Source: CAZIKB01 sp964539665 (GTDB lineage Bacteria > Zhuqueibacterota > Zhuqueibacteria > Oceanimicrobiales > Oceanimicrobiaceae). From it: DNA of 64,000 bases. Location: NCBI GenBank assembly GCA_964539665.1, contig CAZIKB010000008.1, positions 20,183-84,182 of the forward strand, in the 5' to 3' direction. Position numbers and translations under genes: made by a program. Shown here piece after piece: positions 18,746 to 26,431 of the stretch (positions are counted from its first letter, which is position 1; the number at the start of each line of letters is the position of its first letter). The notes under the pieces were generated by a model, which worked only from the letters and a program-made list of their open reading frames with translations, was not told where the DNA came from and searched no databases.

Positions 18746-19597
18746 ATGGCGACACTCATAGAGTATTATAAGAAAGACCAAAGCCAATCTCTTGGAATTG
18801 GCCGTGATGTTGCTCTCAGAGATCAATTAGGCAATTCACTTCTAGACGTTCCAACAAGGCTGAACGCGAATTTTGAAACTAATTCATTATATGTATCTTT
18901 CTATATTCCACGCCAAACAAGCGTTGAGTGCCCCTCTCGAATACTATTAAATTCAATTGACGATATCCTCACCTGGAAGAACGAAGTTCTTGTGACATCT
19001 GGATTTGTTGGTGAAGATCACACCTCCATTAATGACATGGTGTTCACAGGTAGAATTTACATCTATTCTGAGGATTGTATAAGTAAAAATGATAAGGAAT
19101 ACATCTTTAAGCGTGCTAAGGAGCTAGGTCAAAGTATTGTTATTAGAGAGCAGCAATATGCTGATGAGCGGAACAAATATGAAAAACCACTTGCATTTAT
19201 TTCACATGACTCACGTGATAAAGAAGATATAGCAGGGCCATTGGCAATCCAATTACAGAAATTTATGTGTCCGGTTTGGTATGATGAATATTCATTAAAA
19301 GTAGGTCAAAGCTTAAGAGAACAAATAGAAAAAGGATTAAAGGAATGCAAGAAATGCATCCTAATACTTACACCAAATTATTTATCTAACAAAGGTTGGG
19401 GCAAAAAGGAATTCGACTCTGTATTTACACGGGAGCTTCTTGAAAAACAAAATGTCGTATTGCCTGTTTGGCATAATGTATCACCAGCGGATATATATGA
19501 GTATTCGCCATCTCTTGCGGATCGTGTTGCATTGCACTGGGTCACTGGAATAGAAGAAGTTGCAAGGAAACTAAAACATGCTGTTGAAAGCGAGTAA
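18746..19597 (+). CDS. C-terminal TIR-domain protein (cassette 3)
   Basis: The product has 283 residues. An N-terminal domain of about 145 residues (MATLIEYYKKDQSQSLGIGR onward, mixed alpha/beta) is unassigned. The TIR domain spans about 149-280: LAFISHDSRDKEDIAG, PVWYDEYSLKVGQSL and W218-G-K-K-E222, with Glu222 as the probable catalytic residue. The order (unknown domain, then TIR) is the reverse of cassette 1, and the two TIR regions are only distantly similar. The ATG lies 25 bases inside the cassette with a weak ribosome site. A short out-of-frame ATG (18724) overlaps the R' box and is probably not used. A defence role is inferred. Confidence 0.83.
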   Translation: MATLIEYYKKDQSQSLGIGRDVALRDQLGNSLLDVPTRLNANFETNSLYVSFYIPRQTSVECPSRILLNSIDDILTWKNEVLVTSGFVGEDHTSINDMVFTGRIYIYSEDCISKNDKEYIFKRAKELGQSIVIREQQYADERNKYEKPLAFISHDSRDKEDIAGPLAIQLQKFMCPVWYDEYSLKVGQSLREQIEKGLKECKKCILILTPNYLSNKGWGKKEFDSVFTRELLEKQNVVLPVWHNVSPADIYEYSPSLADRVALHWVTGIEEVARKLKHAVESE

Positions 19598-19599
19598 AC

Positions 19600-19658
19600 T
19601 CATAACCATAAAATTCAGCCGACGCAAAAAGCCGCGCGGCTGATTTGCGCCGTTATAC
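19600..19658 (+). other. attC recombination site 3
   Basis: This is a short, classical 59-base site. R'' is TCATAAC (19600-19606). L'' is CAGCCGACGC (19616-19625), which pairs with GCGCGGCTG (19634-19642) leaving the typical extrahelical A. The loop is AAAAAGCC, and R' is GTTATAC (19652-19658). It is the clearest site of the array and closely resembles class 1 integron sites. Confidence 0.93.
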
Positions 19659-19706
19659 CTAATTGTATTTACAAAACACACGAAATAAAATGGAAGGAGG
19701 CAAATT

Positions 19707-20429
19707 ATGAAACACATCATTTCCTTTATTATGAGCATTTTGTTTGTCATTGGGTCTCAAGTCTTTGCCCAAATCGAGGAGATTCATGAATTTGGTGCAA
19801 CAAATACCCAGCACTATATCTATTCCGATGGGAAAACATGGGAATTTATTGCCCAAAATACTATGACAGTGAAAACCGTTGAAGTAAAATCTGTGCTGGC
19901 TTCTAATAGTAAGGGTACTTTTCATATTGAACTCAGTATTCAAGACAGCCTGATTGCGAAATGGGATCAATATGTAGTCACAGCGCAATATCTACCGTAT
20001 TACCATACCAAACAGGTCGCATACTCGCTAACACAAGGGGACACCATTGTTTATAAAATATATGGTAATTTATTTTACACTCCTGAGGGCGGGCTGTTAG
20101 GAATTAATTATGTAAAATTAACGGATGAAGAAATAACGCATGTTGAATTCGTTGATAGCGCCCCATCGGAATTTCTACTCAGCCAGAACTACCCTAATCC
20201 GTTCAATCCAGTGACCACCATTGAATTCAGTGTCAAACAAAAAAGCCCGGTTTCTCTGAAAGTTTTCGATATCAGTGGCCGAGAATTGTCAATCCTTGTT
20301 GATCAAGTTTATACTCCGGGAAATTATAAAGTGAGGTTTAATGGAGAAAGCCTGCCTTCAGGTGTTTACATCTATCGGATTCAAATGAATGGGTTTCAGC
20401 AAGTACAGAAAATGACACTGATAAAATGA
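19707..20429 (+). CDS. secreted protein with C-terminal sorting domain (cassette 4)
   Basis: The product has 240 residues: a signal peptide (MKHIISFIMSILFVIGSQVF, then AQ), a beta-rich body of about 115 residues without recognised family, and a Por/T9SS-type sorting domain from about 153. The sorting domain is diagnostic: LSQNYPNPFNPVTTIEFSV, then VFDISGREL, then SGVYIYRIQ and a final MTLIK. It should be exported through the Sec and type IX systems to the surface or medium. It has a good GGAGG ribosome site. A surface or secreted protein as an integron cassette is unusual; its function is unknown. Confidence 0.85.
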   Translation: MKHIISFIMSILFVIGSQVFAQIEEIHEFGATNTQHYIYSDGKTWEFIAQNTMTVKTVEVKSVLASNSKGTFHIELSIQDSLIAKWDQYVVTAQYLPYYHTKQVAYSLTQGDTIVYKIYGNLFYTPEGGLLGINYVKLTDEEITHVEFVDSAPSEFLLSQNYPNPFNPVTTIEFSVKQKSPVSLKVFDISGRELSILVDQVYTPGNYKVRFNGESLPSGVYIYRIQMNGFQQVQKMTLIK

Positions 20430-20447
20430 CAATCTATTATAAAATAT

Positions 20448-20574
20448 GCATAACGATGTCATGCAGTGGATCGAACCGCTATCTCCAATTGAGATTTCAG
20501 GAAAATTCAGTAAAACAATAACATTGTCAAGTAATCGTTTAACGGTTCGACCACTGATGACACCAACGTTCTCG
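20448..20574 (+). other. attC recombination site 4
   Basis: R'' is GCATAAC (20448-20454). L'' is TGTCATGCAGTGGATCGAACCG minus two bulges, lying at 20457-20478 and pairing with CGGTTCGACCACTGATGACA (20543-20562), leaving extrahelical G and A. The R' end is degenerate (CGTTCTC, 20567-20573). The stem is long and convincing; the exact crossover point is uncertain because of the 38-bp repeat that follows. Confidence 0.75.
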
Positions 20575-20605
20575 GCGCTTACTTCGTCAAGTGCCGCGAT
20601 TAGAC
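20568..20605 (+). repeat. 38-bp direct repeat, copy 2
   Basis: This is the partner of 16152-16189. It starts at the GTT of attC site 4 and ends in ATTAGAC, where the next cassette appears to begin. Confidence 0.75.
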
Positions 20606-20685
20606 AGCTCATGAAATTAGAATATGCCCAGCCGTTACTTGTGGGCGAACAAAAACTCGAGGGTGCCCTCGAAAGGAGTATCACA

Positions 20686-23340
20686 ATGGAACCAAGACAT
20701 TTTTCGATCCCAGACGTTATTATTGCACTTGTCCTAAGCATTGGGTTGTTGGCGCTAGTGTCCAGCCCGGCACAGGTCATGGGCCAGCAGATTCCCTCGC
20801 CGGAGGACTTTTTCGGCTTTGAAATGGGAGCGGATCGCAAGCTCGCCCATTGGGAACAGTTAGTCGAGTACTATAACCTGCTCGGGAACGATAGCCCGAG
20901 ATTGAAAGTGGTAAACATGGGACCATCCACTTTGGGCAATCCTTTTCTGGTATTGTTCATTTCGTCCCCAGAAAATCTGGCAAAACTAGATGAGCTTCGC
21001 CAAATCAATGCCACTCTGAGTGATCCTGGCAACGCGACGGAGCAGGAAATCGATCAGGCCCGCGCCCAAGGCAAGGTTGTGGTTGTACAGTCTTTCGGAT
21101 TACACTCCTCGGAGGTCGCCGCAAGTCAAGCGGTTGCGGAACTGGCATACGATATGGTCACGCGCGATGATGAAGAAATGCTGCGTATCCTGAATAACAC
21201 AATCGCTATAATGATCCCATGCTTCAATCCCGATGGTGAAATAATGGTGACCGACTGGTACAACCGGACAGTGGGGACAGAGTTCGAGGGCGCCAGCATG
21301 CCGTGGCTTTATCATCACTACATCGGCCATGACAATAATCGCGACGCCTACATGCAGAACACTGTCGAGTCCCGCTACGGGGCAAAGATTATTTTCCAGG
21401 ACTGGATTCCGCAGGCTTACATCGATCACCATCAGATGGGGGCTTATGGACCTCGACTCTACGTGCCACCCTATGCAGAACCGATTCGGCCTGATGGCGA
21501 CCCTTTGGTCTGGCGCGAGATGGCCTGGTACGGCGCCCACATCGCCTATAAAGAAGAAGAAGCGGCGATATCAGGTGTTGCGAATGCAGCGATTTATTCC
21601 GGCTGGGGCCATTTCGGGTTTCACTGGATTACACCTTTCCACAACATCGCGGGCATGCTGACCGAATCTGCAAGCACGCGGCTGGCAACTCCGATCTTTG
21701 TACACCCTGATCAACTTCAAGGCGGACGGCGAGGCCTGCCCGAATATAAAGCACAGACATCATTCCCGAATCCGTGGACAGGAGGCTGGTGGCATGTGCG
21801 GGACATTGTCAAGCAGCAGAAGATTGCGGCCTTGGCGGTGTTGGATATCGCTGCGCGGAACCGGAAGACAGTACTTCACAACGCGTACCTCAAGGCCTCA
21901 CGGCAAACAGAGCGCGGGGCGAATGGGAAACCTGCCGCATTTATCATCCCGGCGACGCAACACGATCCTCTCACCGCTAAAAAAATGGTGAATACATTGC
22001 TGGGTCAAGGCATAAAAGTGCAGAAAACATCCTTGGGATTCATTCACGAAGGCCGGATTTACGGAGCGGATTCATATGTCGTGTCCATGGCCCAGCCCAA
22101 GCAGGGGGTAATCCGTTGGGTACTTGGCCGTACCTTCTATCCCGATAACACTTACACGCGAGACCGCGACGGGAAACCGATCCGTCCCTATGATATGTCC
22201 ACCGACAACATTGCCGAATACATGGGAGTTCGCGTTGATCCTGTCGACGCTATGGTGGCTGCGGATCTGACGCCAGTAGATGGCACGGTTGTTCCTGTCG
22301 GCCACGTTGCGAAAGGGCAGTTCGGATACGTTTTGGACGGACGTCTGAATGACAGTTTCAAAGCTGTAAATCTACTCTGGAACGGTAAAGTCGCCGTGCG
22401 TCGCGTTGATCAACCGGCCTCCGGCTTACGTCCCGGAGACTTTATTATTTCTGCTTCAGAATCGGAAGCCTTGCTTGCTGAAATCGCAAAGAAAACCGGT
22501 GTCGATTTCAACGCGCTCAACACGGATGGGGCGTCTGTGAGTCGCCCGCTTAAACGCTTCCGGATCGGGATGTATCAGCGCTATCTCGGTGGTAATATGG
22601 ACGAAGGGTGGACCCGGTTGCTGCTCGAGAATTTCGAATTTCCGTATTCCTCACTCAAAGACAAAGAGCTTAAAGCCGGTAACCTTCTCAAGAAGTACGA
22701 CGCAATCATCCTGCCGGACGATAACGTCGCCAGGATGACAGGAAAGTATCCAGAAGGCAGTGACCATGATTTTTCCAGCCGCCGGCCGGAGGCGTATCCA
22801 CTTGAGTACCGCAGTGGGTTCGGACAAGATGGCGTCGATGAGCTCAAAGCATTCGTCGAGAAAGGCGGCGTTCTAGTGACGTTCGCAGAAGCGGGGGCGC
22901 TTCCGATGGAGAAGTTTAAGTTGCCGGTTCGCAATGTTGTCGCCAACACGTCGACAAAGAAATTCTGGTCGCCGGGCTCGACGCTCAGAATGAAATTCGA
23001 CAACACCAATCCCCTGGCCTACGGTATGCCCGAAGAAGGGCTGGGTTTGTTCCTGCGCAGCAACCATGTCTACCAGGTCATCCCGAGCGACCGCAACCAT
23101 CGTACAGAAAGAATCGTGACCTTCGTGGATCGCGACATTCTGCAGAGCGGATGGCTGGTTGGCGAGGCGGTGATTGCTGAGAAGGCGGCGATGGTATCGG
23201 TAGAACACGGCCAGGGCAAAGTCGTTCTCATCGGCTTCCGGGCTCAGCACCGGATGCAGACACATGGCACGTTCAAGCTGGTCTTTAACGCCCTTGTGAG
23301 TGGACCGGCCAATCCTGGCAACGGAGCAAAGGAGAAATAG
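20686..23340 (+). CDS. large secreted M14 family zinc carboxypeptidase
   Basis: The product has 884 residues. ATG 20686 was chosen because AAAGGAG lies 8 bases before it and a signal peptide follows (IIALVLSIGLLALVSSPAQV); the frame upstream is open only because it reads through attC site 4. Zinc residues are H140-x2-E143 (GLHSSEVAAS) and H248/H249 (YIDHHQMG); E327 (MLTESAST) is a candidate catalytic glutamate. The C-terminal part (about 600-880; KKYDAIILPD, GGVLVTFAEAGALP, GQGKVVLIGFRAQHRMQ) resembles a glutamine-amidotransferase-like fold seen behind such peptidases. Its base composition is clearly more GC-rich than the neighbouring cassettes, suggesting separate acquisition. Confidence 0.87.
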   Translation: MEPRHFSIPDVIIALVLSIGLLALVSSPAQVMGQQIPSPEDFFGFEMGADRKLAHWEQLVEYYNLLGNDSPRLKVVNMGPSTLGNPFLVLFISSPENLAKLDELRQINATLSDPGNATEQEIDQARAQGKVVVVQSFGLHSSEVAASQAVAELAYDMVTRDDEEMLRILNNTIAIMIPCFNPDGEIMVTDWYNRTVGTEFEGASMPWLYHHYIGHDNNRDAYMQNTVESRYGAKIIFQDWIPQAYIDHHQMGAYGPRLYVPPYAEPIRPDGDPLVWREMAWYGAHIAYKEEEAAISGVANAAIYSGWGHFGFHWITPFHNIAGMLTESASTRLATPIFVHPDQLQGGRRGLPEYKAQTSFPNPWTGGWWHVRDIVKQQKIAALAVLDIAARNRKTVLHNAYLKASRQTERGANGKPAAFIIPATQHDPLTAKKMVNTLLGQGIKVQKTSLGFIHEGRIYGADSYVVSMAQPKQGVIRWVLGRTFYPDNTYTRDRDGKPIRPYDMSTDNIAEYMGVRVDPVDAMVAADLTPVDGTVVPVGHVAKGQFGYVLDGRLNDSFKAVNLLWNGKVAVRRVDQPASGLRPGDFIISASESEALLAEIAKKTGVDFNALNTDGASVSRPLKRFRIGMYQRYLGGNMDEGWTRLLLENFEFPYSSLKDKELKAGNLLKKYDAIILPDDNVARMTGKYPEGSDHDFSSRRPEAYPLEYRSGFGQDGVDELKAFVEKGGVLVTFAEAGALPMEKFKLPVRNVVANTSTKKFWSPGSTLRMKFDNTNPLAYGMPEEGLGLFLRSNHVYQVIPSDRNHRTERIVTFVDRDILQSGWLVGEAVIAEKAAMVSVEHGQGKVVLIGFRAQHRMQTHGTFKLVFNALVSGPANPGNGAKEK

Positions 23341-23486
23341 TGAATTTTTGGGCCATCAAATCACATGTTATATTTCTTTTGAGTCACAATTTTGGGGCGA
23401 ATTAGAAGAAGAATTCTAATAAAAGATTGAGTGCAGCTATAAGGGTTGAATTATTTTAAGTGAATGCTTACACAAAAAGGGTCTGC

Positions 23487-23608
23487 ATCTAACTCATTGT
23501 TCCACCGGATTGCCATTAACTGAGCGTGAATTTAGGGATTTCAGATTATTAAGCTCAGTTCGTTTTTAAAGTTCAAATTCAATGGCACAGGTGAACATTG
23601 TGTTAGGA
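23487..23608 (+). other. attC-like recombination site 5
   Basis: R'' is ATCTAAC (23487-23493). The left arm AACTCATTGTTCCACC (23491-23506) pairs with GGTGAACATTGTGTT (23590-23604) with one extrahelical C and two mismatches, and an outer block TGCCATT (23511-23517) pairs with AATGGCA (23581-23587). R' is GTTAGGA. It shares its left half with site 2. It sits in an otherwise empty 418-base gap, which holds nothing else I recognise. Confidence 0.7.
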
Positions 23609-23758
23609 TGTCCAAAATGAATTATTATAATGGCAGAAACTAAATTTACGTACGAGTTTAAACATAATCTCATCAAATATTTAAACATTATTCTAATTAG
23701 CATTTTGAATAGATTACACAATACCATTCACTGACATTAACTAAAAAGGAGGATCATT

Positions 23759-24322
23759 ATGGTTACAATCGGAGCGTTATGGCTTGCAATACTTTTATCC
23801 GGAGTATTAGTTTGGATCGCAAGTTTTTTGGTTTGGGTCGTACTACCACATCACAAATCGGACTTCAAAGCATTGCCGGATGAAGATGCTGCAAGGAAAG
23901 CGCTCACACCTCAGGATCTTGCGCCCGGACAATACAATATTCCCCACTGTGTGTCCCAGGCTGAACTCAAAAAACCTGAGATGCAAAAGAAATTTGAGGA
24001 AGGCCCGGCTGGTTTCTTTACTGTTGTTCCCAAAGGCCTGCCGGCGATGGGTAAAAACATGGCGCTGTCGTTCGTTTATTACCTCGTCATTGGCTTCCTG
24101 GTGGCGTATGTTGCGAGTCGCTTCTTAGAACCGGACACTGAATACCTCAGGGTGTTCCGCCTGACTGGCACGGTCGCGTGGCTGGCTTACGGAACCGGAG
24201 TCATCCCACTCTCAGTGTGGTTCGGACGGCCGTGGAGCGCAGCCTGGAAAGATCTGGCTGACGCGCTACTCTATGGCCTGTTGACCGCAGGAGTCTTCGG
24301 CTGGCTGTGGCCGCCTGCGTGA
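23759..24322 (+). CDS. integral membrane protein of unknown function
   Basis: This 187-residue protein has about four to five membrane segments: LWLAILLSGVLVWIASFLVW near the N-terminus, FVYYLVIGFLVAYVASRFL, a segment near VAWLAYGTGVIPLSVW, and ALLYGLLTAGVFGWLW at the end. A loop of about 60 residues follows the first segment. I do not recognise a family function. Like the peptidase before it, the gene is GC-rich compared with the surroundings. A strong AAGGAGGA site precedes the ATG. It could be the content of a further cassette after attC site 5, but no closing attC is visible. Confidence 0.75.
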   Translation: MVTIGALWLAILLSGVLVWIASFLVWVVLPHHKSDFKALPDEDAARKALTPQDLAPGQYNIPHCVSQAELKKPEMQKKFEEGPAGFFTVVPKGLPAMGKNMALSFVYYLVIGFLVAYVASRFLEPDTEYLRVFRLTGTVAWLAYGTGVIPLSVWFGRPWSAAWKDLADALLYGLLTAGVFGWLWPPA

Positions 24323-24672
24323 GGTATGTGGTTATACAGTAACCAATCACAGGGATTATCAAAGAAGTGGCATAATTTGACAGGATAACAGGATTCTCAA
24401 GATGGACAGGATTTCAATTTCAAGAATGTTAAAATATTAATCAGTAGAGGTTTTAAAATAGAATTCAAAGAGTTTACAGAAAAAATTATAGACTTTTCCA
24501 ACAATGTAGAAGTAAAAAGAAAAGTTGGAGTTTTAACTGGAGAGGAGTGATCCTGTAAATCCGGTTTATCCTGTTATCCTGTCAAAAAAAAGATTGCCAT
24601 CCTGCGATCAGTTACGAAAATATTATTCAACTTTGTGATAAATTCAGGCAAAAAAACGGAGCGGAGGACATT
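24323..24672. repeat. dispersed ACAGGATAACAGGAT-type inverted repeat
   Basis: TTTGACAGGATAACAGGAT (24376-24394) recurs exactly inverted at 24568-24586, followed on each side by further GGATTTACAGGAT-like units. About 40 codons without a start lie between. It looks like a dispersed palindromic element and not a gene. The 3' end supplies the GGAGG site of the next gene. Confidence 0.65.
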
Positions 24673-24954
24673 ATGAGTACAAATCAAGACAGGGTCAGCA
24701 ACGGTATTGTGGTTTTTAGTCCTGAAACCGCAACAGTTGCCAAAACACGGGGGATATTTTTCTTCATTGTTTTTTGCCTGATTATTCTGAGTCAGGCCTT
24801 TTATTGGTTGTTTGCTAATTCAGCCGAACCAATAATTCTGGGGATGCCTTTCGGTATGTTCGTTATCGTGTGTTTAATTGCAATTGAATTTCTAACGCTA
24901 CTCATTCTTTTCTTTTTAGAAGCGAGAGATAGTTTAAACAGTGGGGGTGCCTGA
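24673..24954 (+). CDS. small membrane protein partner of SSS symporter
   Basis: The product has 93 residues with two hydrophobic helices (about 28-48 and 56-82) and a short acidic tail. Its stop codon overlaps the ATG of the sodium:solute symporter by one base (TGATG), so translation is probably coupled. Short two-helix proteins often precede SSS-family symporters; a role as a stabilising or targeting subunit is inference. A GGAGG ribosome site precedes the ATG. Confidence 0.78.
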   Translation: MSTNQDRVSNGIVVFSPETATVAKTRGIFFFIVFCLIILSQAFYWLFANSAEPIILGMPFGMFVIVCLIAIEFLTLLILFFLEARDSLNSGGA

Positions 24955-26411
24955 TGGACTGGATCATAGTTACCACAATAATCTTTATCTATTTGTTCTT
25001 TATTCTCTTTTTAGGATCCTGGGCCGGTCGCGGCAGGGAAAAATCTGTGGTTGAATATATCGCGGCCAGCAGGAGCCTTGGCTTTATAGTGATGTACTTC
25101 TTGATGGGAGGAGCTATTTTTAGCGCTTTCGCCTATTTAGGCGGCCCTGGCTGGGCTTTCTCAAAAGGAGCGGCATCTTTTTACATATTAGGTTACTGCG
25201 CTCTTGGTCTGGTGCCATGGTGGCTTTGGGGGCCCCGAGCGTTTCGAGCGGGTATTAAATTTCATTATGTAACGCAGGCCCAACTTTTCAGGGATCGGTT
25301 CCAATCTGATGCTTTATCCGTGATTGTAGCTGTCGTTTCTGTTCTTGCATTCATCCAATATATCACCCTGCAGATGAAAGGCAGCGCATATATTTTCGAA
25401 ATCGCCTCGGGTGGCCGCATTCCCTTTTGGGCAGGAGCGCTCATTGCCTATGTGGTGGTTCTGGCTTATGTTTTCTATGGCGGCGTGCGCGGTGTAGCCT
25501 GGACCAATGTCTTCCAGGGCGTGTTCATGATTGTCACAGCCTGGACCGTAGGGCTTTATCTGGCTTTCAAGCTTTATGGCGGTCCAACTGAAATGTTTAG
25601 TAAAATTTTGGCGGCCAAACCAACTCATCTACTCATCGGCCCCGGCACAAAAATGGGTTTTGCTGAATATAGCACGGCTTTACTGGTTTCAGTATTAGGC
25701 TTTTCCATGTGGCCGCATTTATTTATGAAAGCCTATACGGCGGAAAGCGAAAAGGTACTTAAAAAGACTATCATGGTGTATCCCACATTTGCCATCTTTT
25801 TAGTGCCGGTTCTCTTTATCGGATTTGCTGGAATAATGCAGGTGACTCCCGAACAATTGGGCGAGCCAGATCGGATTTTGCCGTGGATGTTCCTCCACAT
25901 GAAGTTTCCAGCCGTAACAGTGGGTTTGATTTTAGCTGCTGCCCTCGCCGCAGCCATGTCTACCCAGGACACCATTACTCACGCAGCGGGCTCTATTTTC
26001 GCTCAGGACCTTGTAGAGCCGCTTAAAAAGGAAAAACACTCGGATAAAGATGCAACCCTGTGGATCCGCATTTCGGTAGTTGGATTTGGAGCGTTTTCGT
26101 ATCTCGTAGCTATCTTAGGGGGGCAGACTCTGGTATCACTATTGCTTGGAGCATACGGCTCAATTGTGCAACTGCTGCCATTGGTCGCAGCAACATTTTT
26201 CTGGCCCAGGGCGACGAAAGCAGGAGCTATATCTGGACTCCTGGTTGGAGTGCTGTTCAATTTTGGCATTACTCTTAAAATTATCCCGCAGCTCTGGGGC
26301 ATCCATTCAGGAATACAGGGACTGGTTCTAAATTTTTTTGTGCTGATTGTGGTTTCACTGCTCACCCGCCCGATGGACAGGGAGCATGTTTATAAATTTG
26401 TAAGATTATAG
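24954..26411 (+). CDS. sodium:solute symporter (SSS) family transporter
   Basis: This 485-residue inner-membrane transporter has about 13 helices. It shows the family's early block LGSWAGRGREKSVVEYIAAS, the broken-helix region SRSLGFIVMYFLMGGAIFSA, and the later AAALAAAMSTQDTITHAAGS in the conserved helix that helps bind sodium. It should couple sodium entry to uptake of a small organic solute. The following M20 amidohydrolase gene, 20 bases downstream, suggests N-acyl amino acids, dipeptides or related amides as substrate (inference from context). Confidence 0.92.
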   Translation: MDWIIVTTIIFIYLFFILFLGSWAGRGREKSVVEYIAASRSLGFIVMYFLMGGAIFSAFAYLGGPGWAFSKGAASFYILGYCALGLVPWWLWGPRAFRAGIKFHYVTQAQLFRDRFQSDALSVIVAVVSVLAFIQYITLQMKGSAYIFEIASGGRIPFWAGALIAYVVVLAYVFYGGVRGVAWTNVFQGVFMIVTAWTVGLYLAFKLYGGPTEMFSKILAAKPTHLLIGPGTKMGFAEYSTALLVSVLGFSMWPHLFMKAYTAESEKVLKKTIMVYPTFAIFLVPVLFIGFAGIMQVTPEQLGEPDRILPWMFLHMKFPAVTVGLILAAALAAAMSTQDTITHAAGSIFAQDLVEPLKKEKHSDKDATLWIRISVVGFGAFSYLVAILGGQTLVSLLLGAYGSIVQLLPLVAATFFWPRATKAGAISGLLVGVLFNFGITLKIIPQLWGIHSGIQGLVLNFFVLIVVSLLTRPMDREHVYKFVRL

Positions 26412-26431
26412 GGAATATCAGGAGATTTACA

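Larger units (their letters stand above)
16152..23608 (+). mobile_element. integron-type gene-cassette array (attC cluster, no integrase in window)
   Basis: Five attC-like sites with R''/L''/L'/R' layout and extrahelical bases alternate with plus-strand genes, mostly without internal promoters. The first bases of a cassette should complement its own terminal R'' box. Cassette 2 starts GTTAGACT (17331) and ends AGTCTAAC (18596-18603), an exact match. Cassette 3 starts GTTATGAGT (18721) and ends ACTCATAAC (19598-19606), also exact. Cassettes 1 and 4 match at 7 of 9 positions. No integrase gene is visible, so within this window it is a CALIN-like array; an integrase could lie elsewhere in the genome. 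The left and right limits are approximate. Confidence 0.85.

Noticed and set aside
18724..18771. 15-codon frame starting in the R' box of attC site 2
   Set aside because: It overlaps the TIR gene start in another frame and is too short; it is probably chance, although short leader frames do occur in integrons.
20446..20685. 80-codon N-terminal extension of the large M14 peptidase
   Set aside because: It reads through attC site 4 and the 38-bp repeat; a ribosome site and signal peptide start at 20686.
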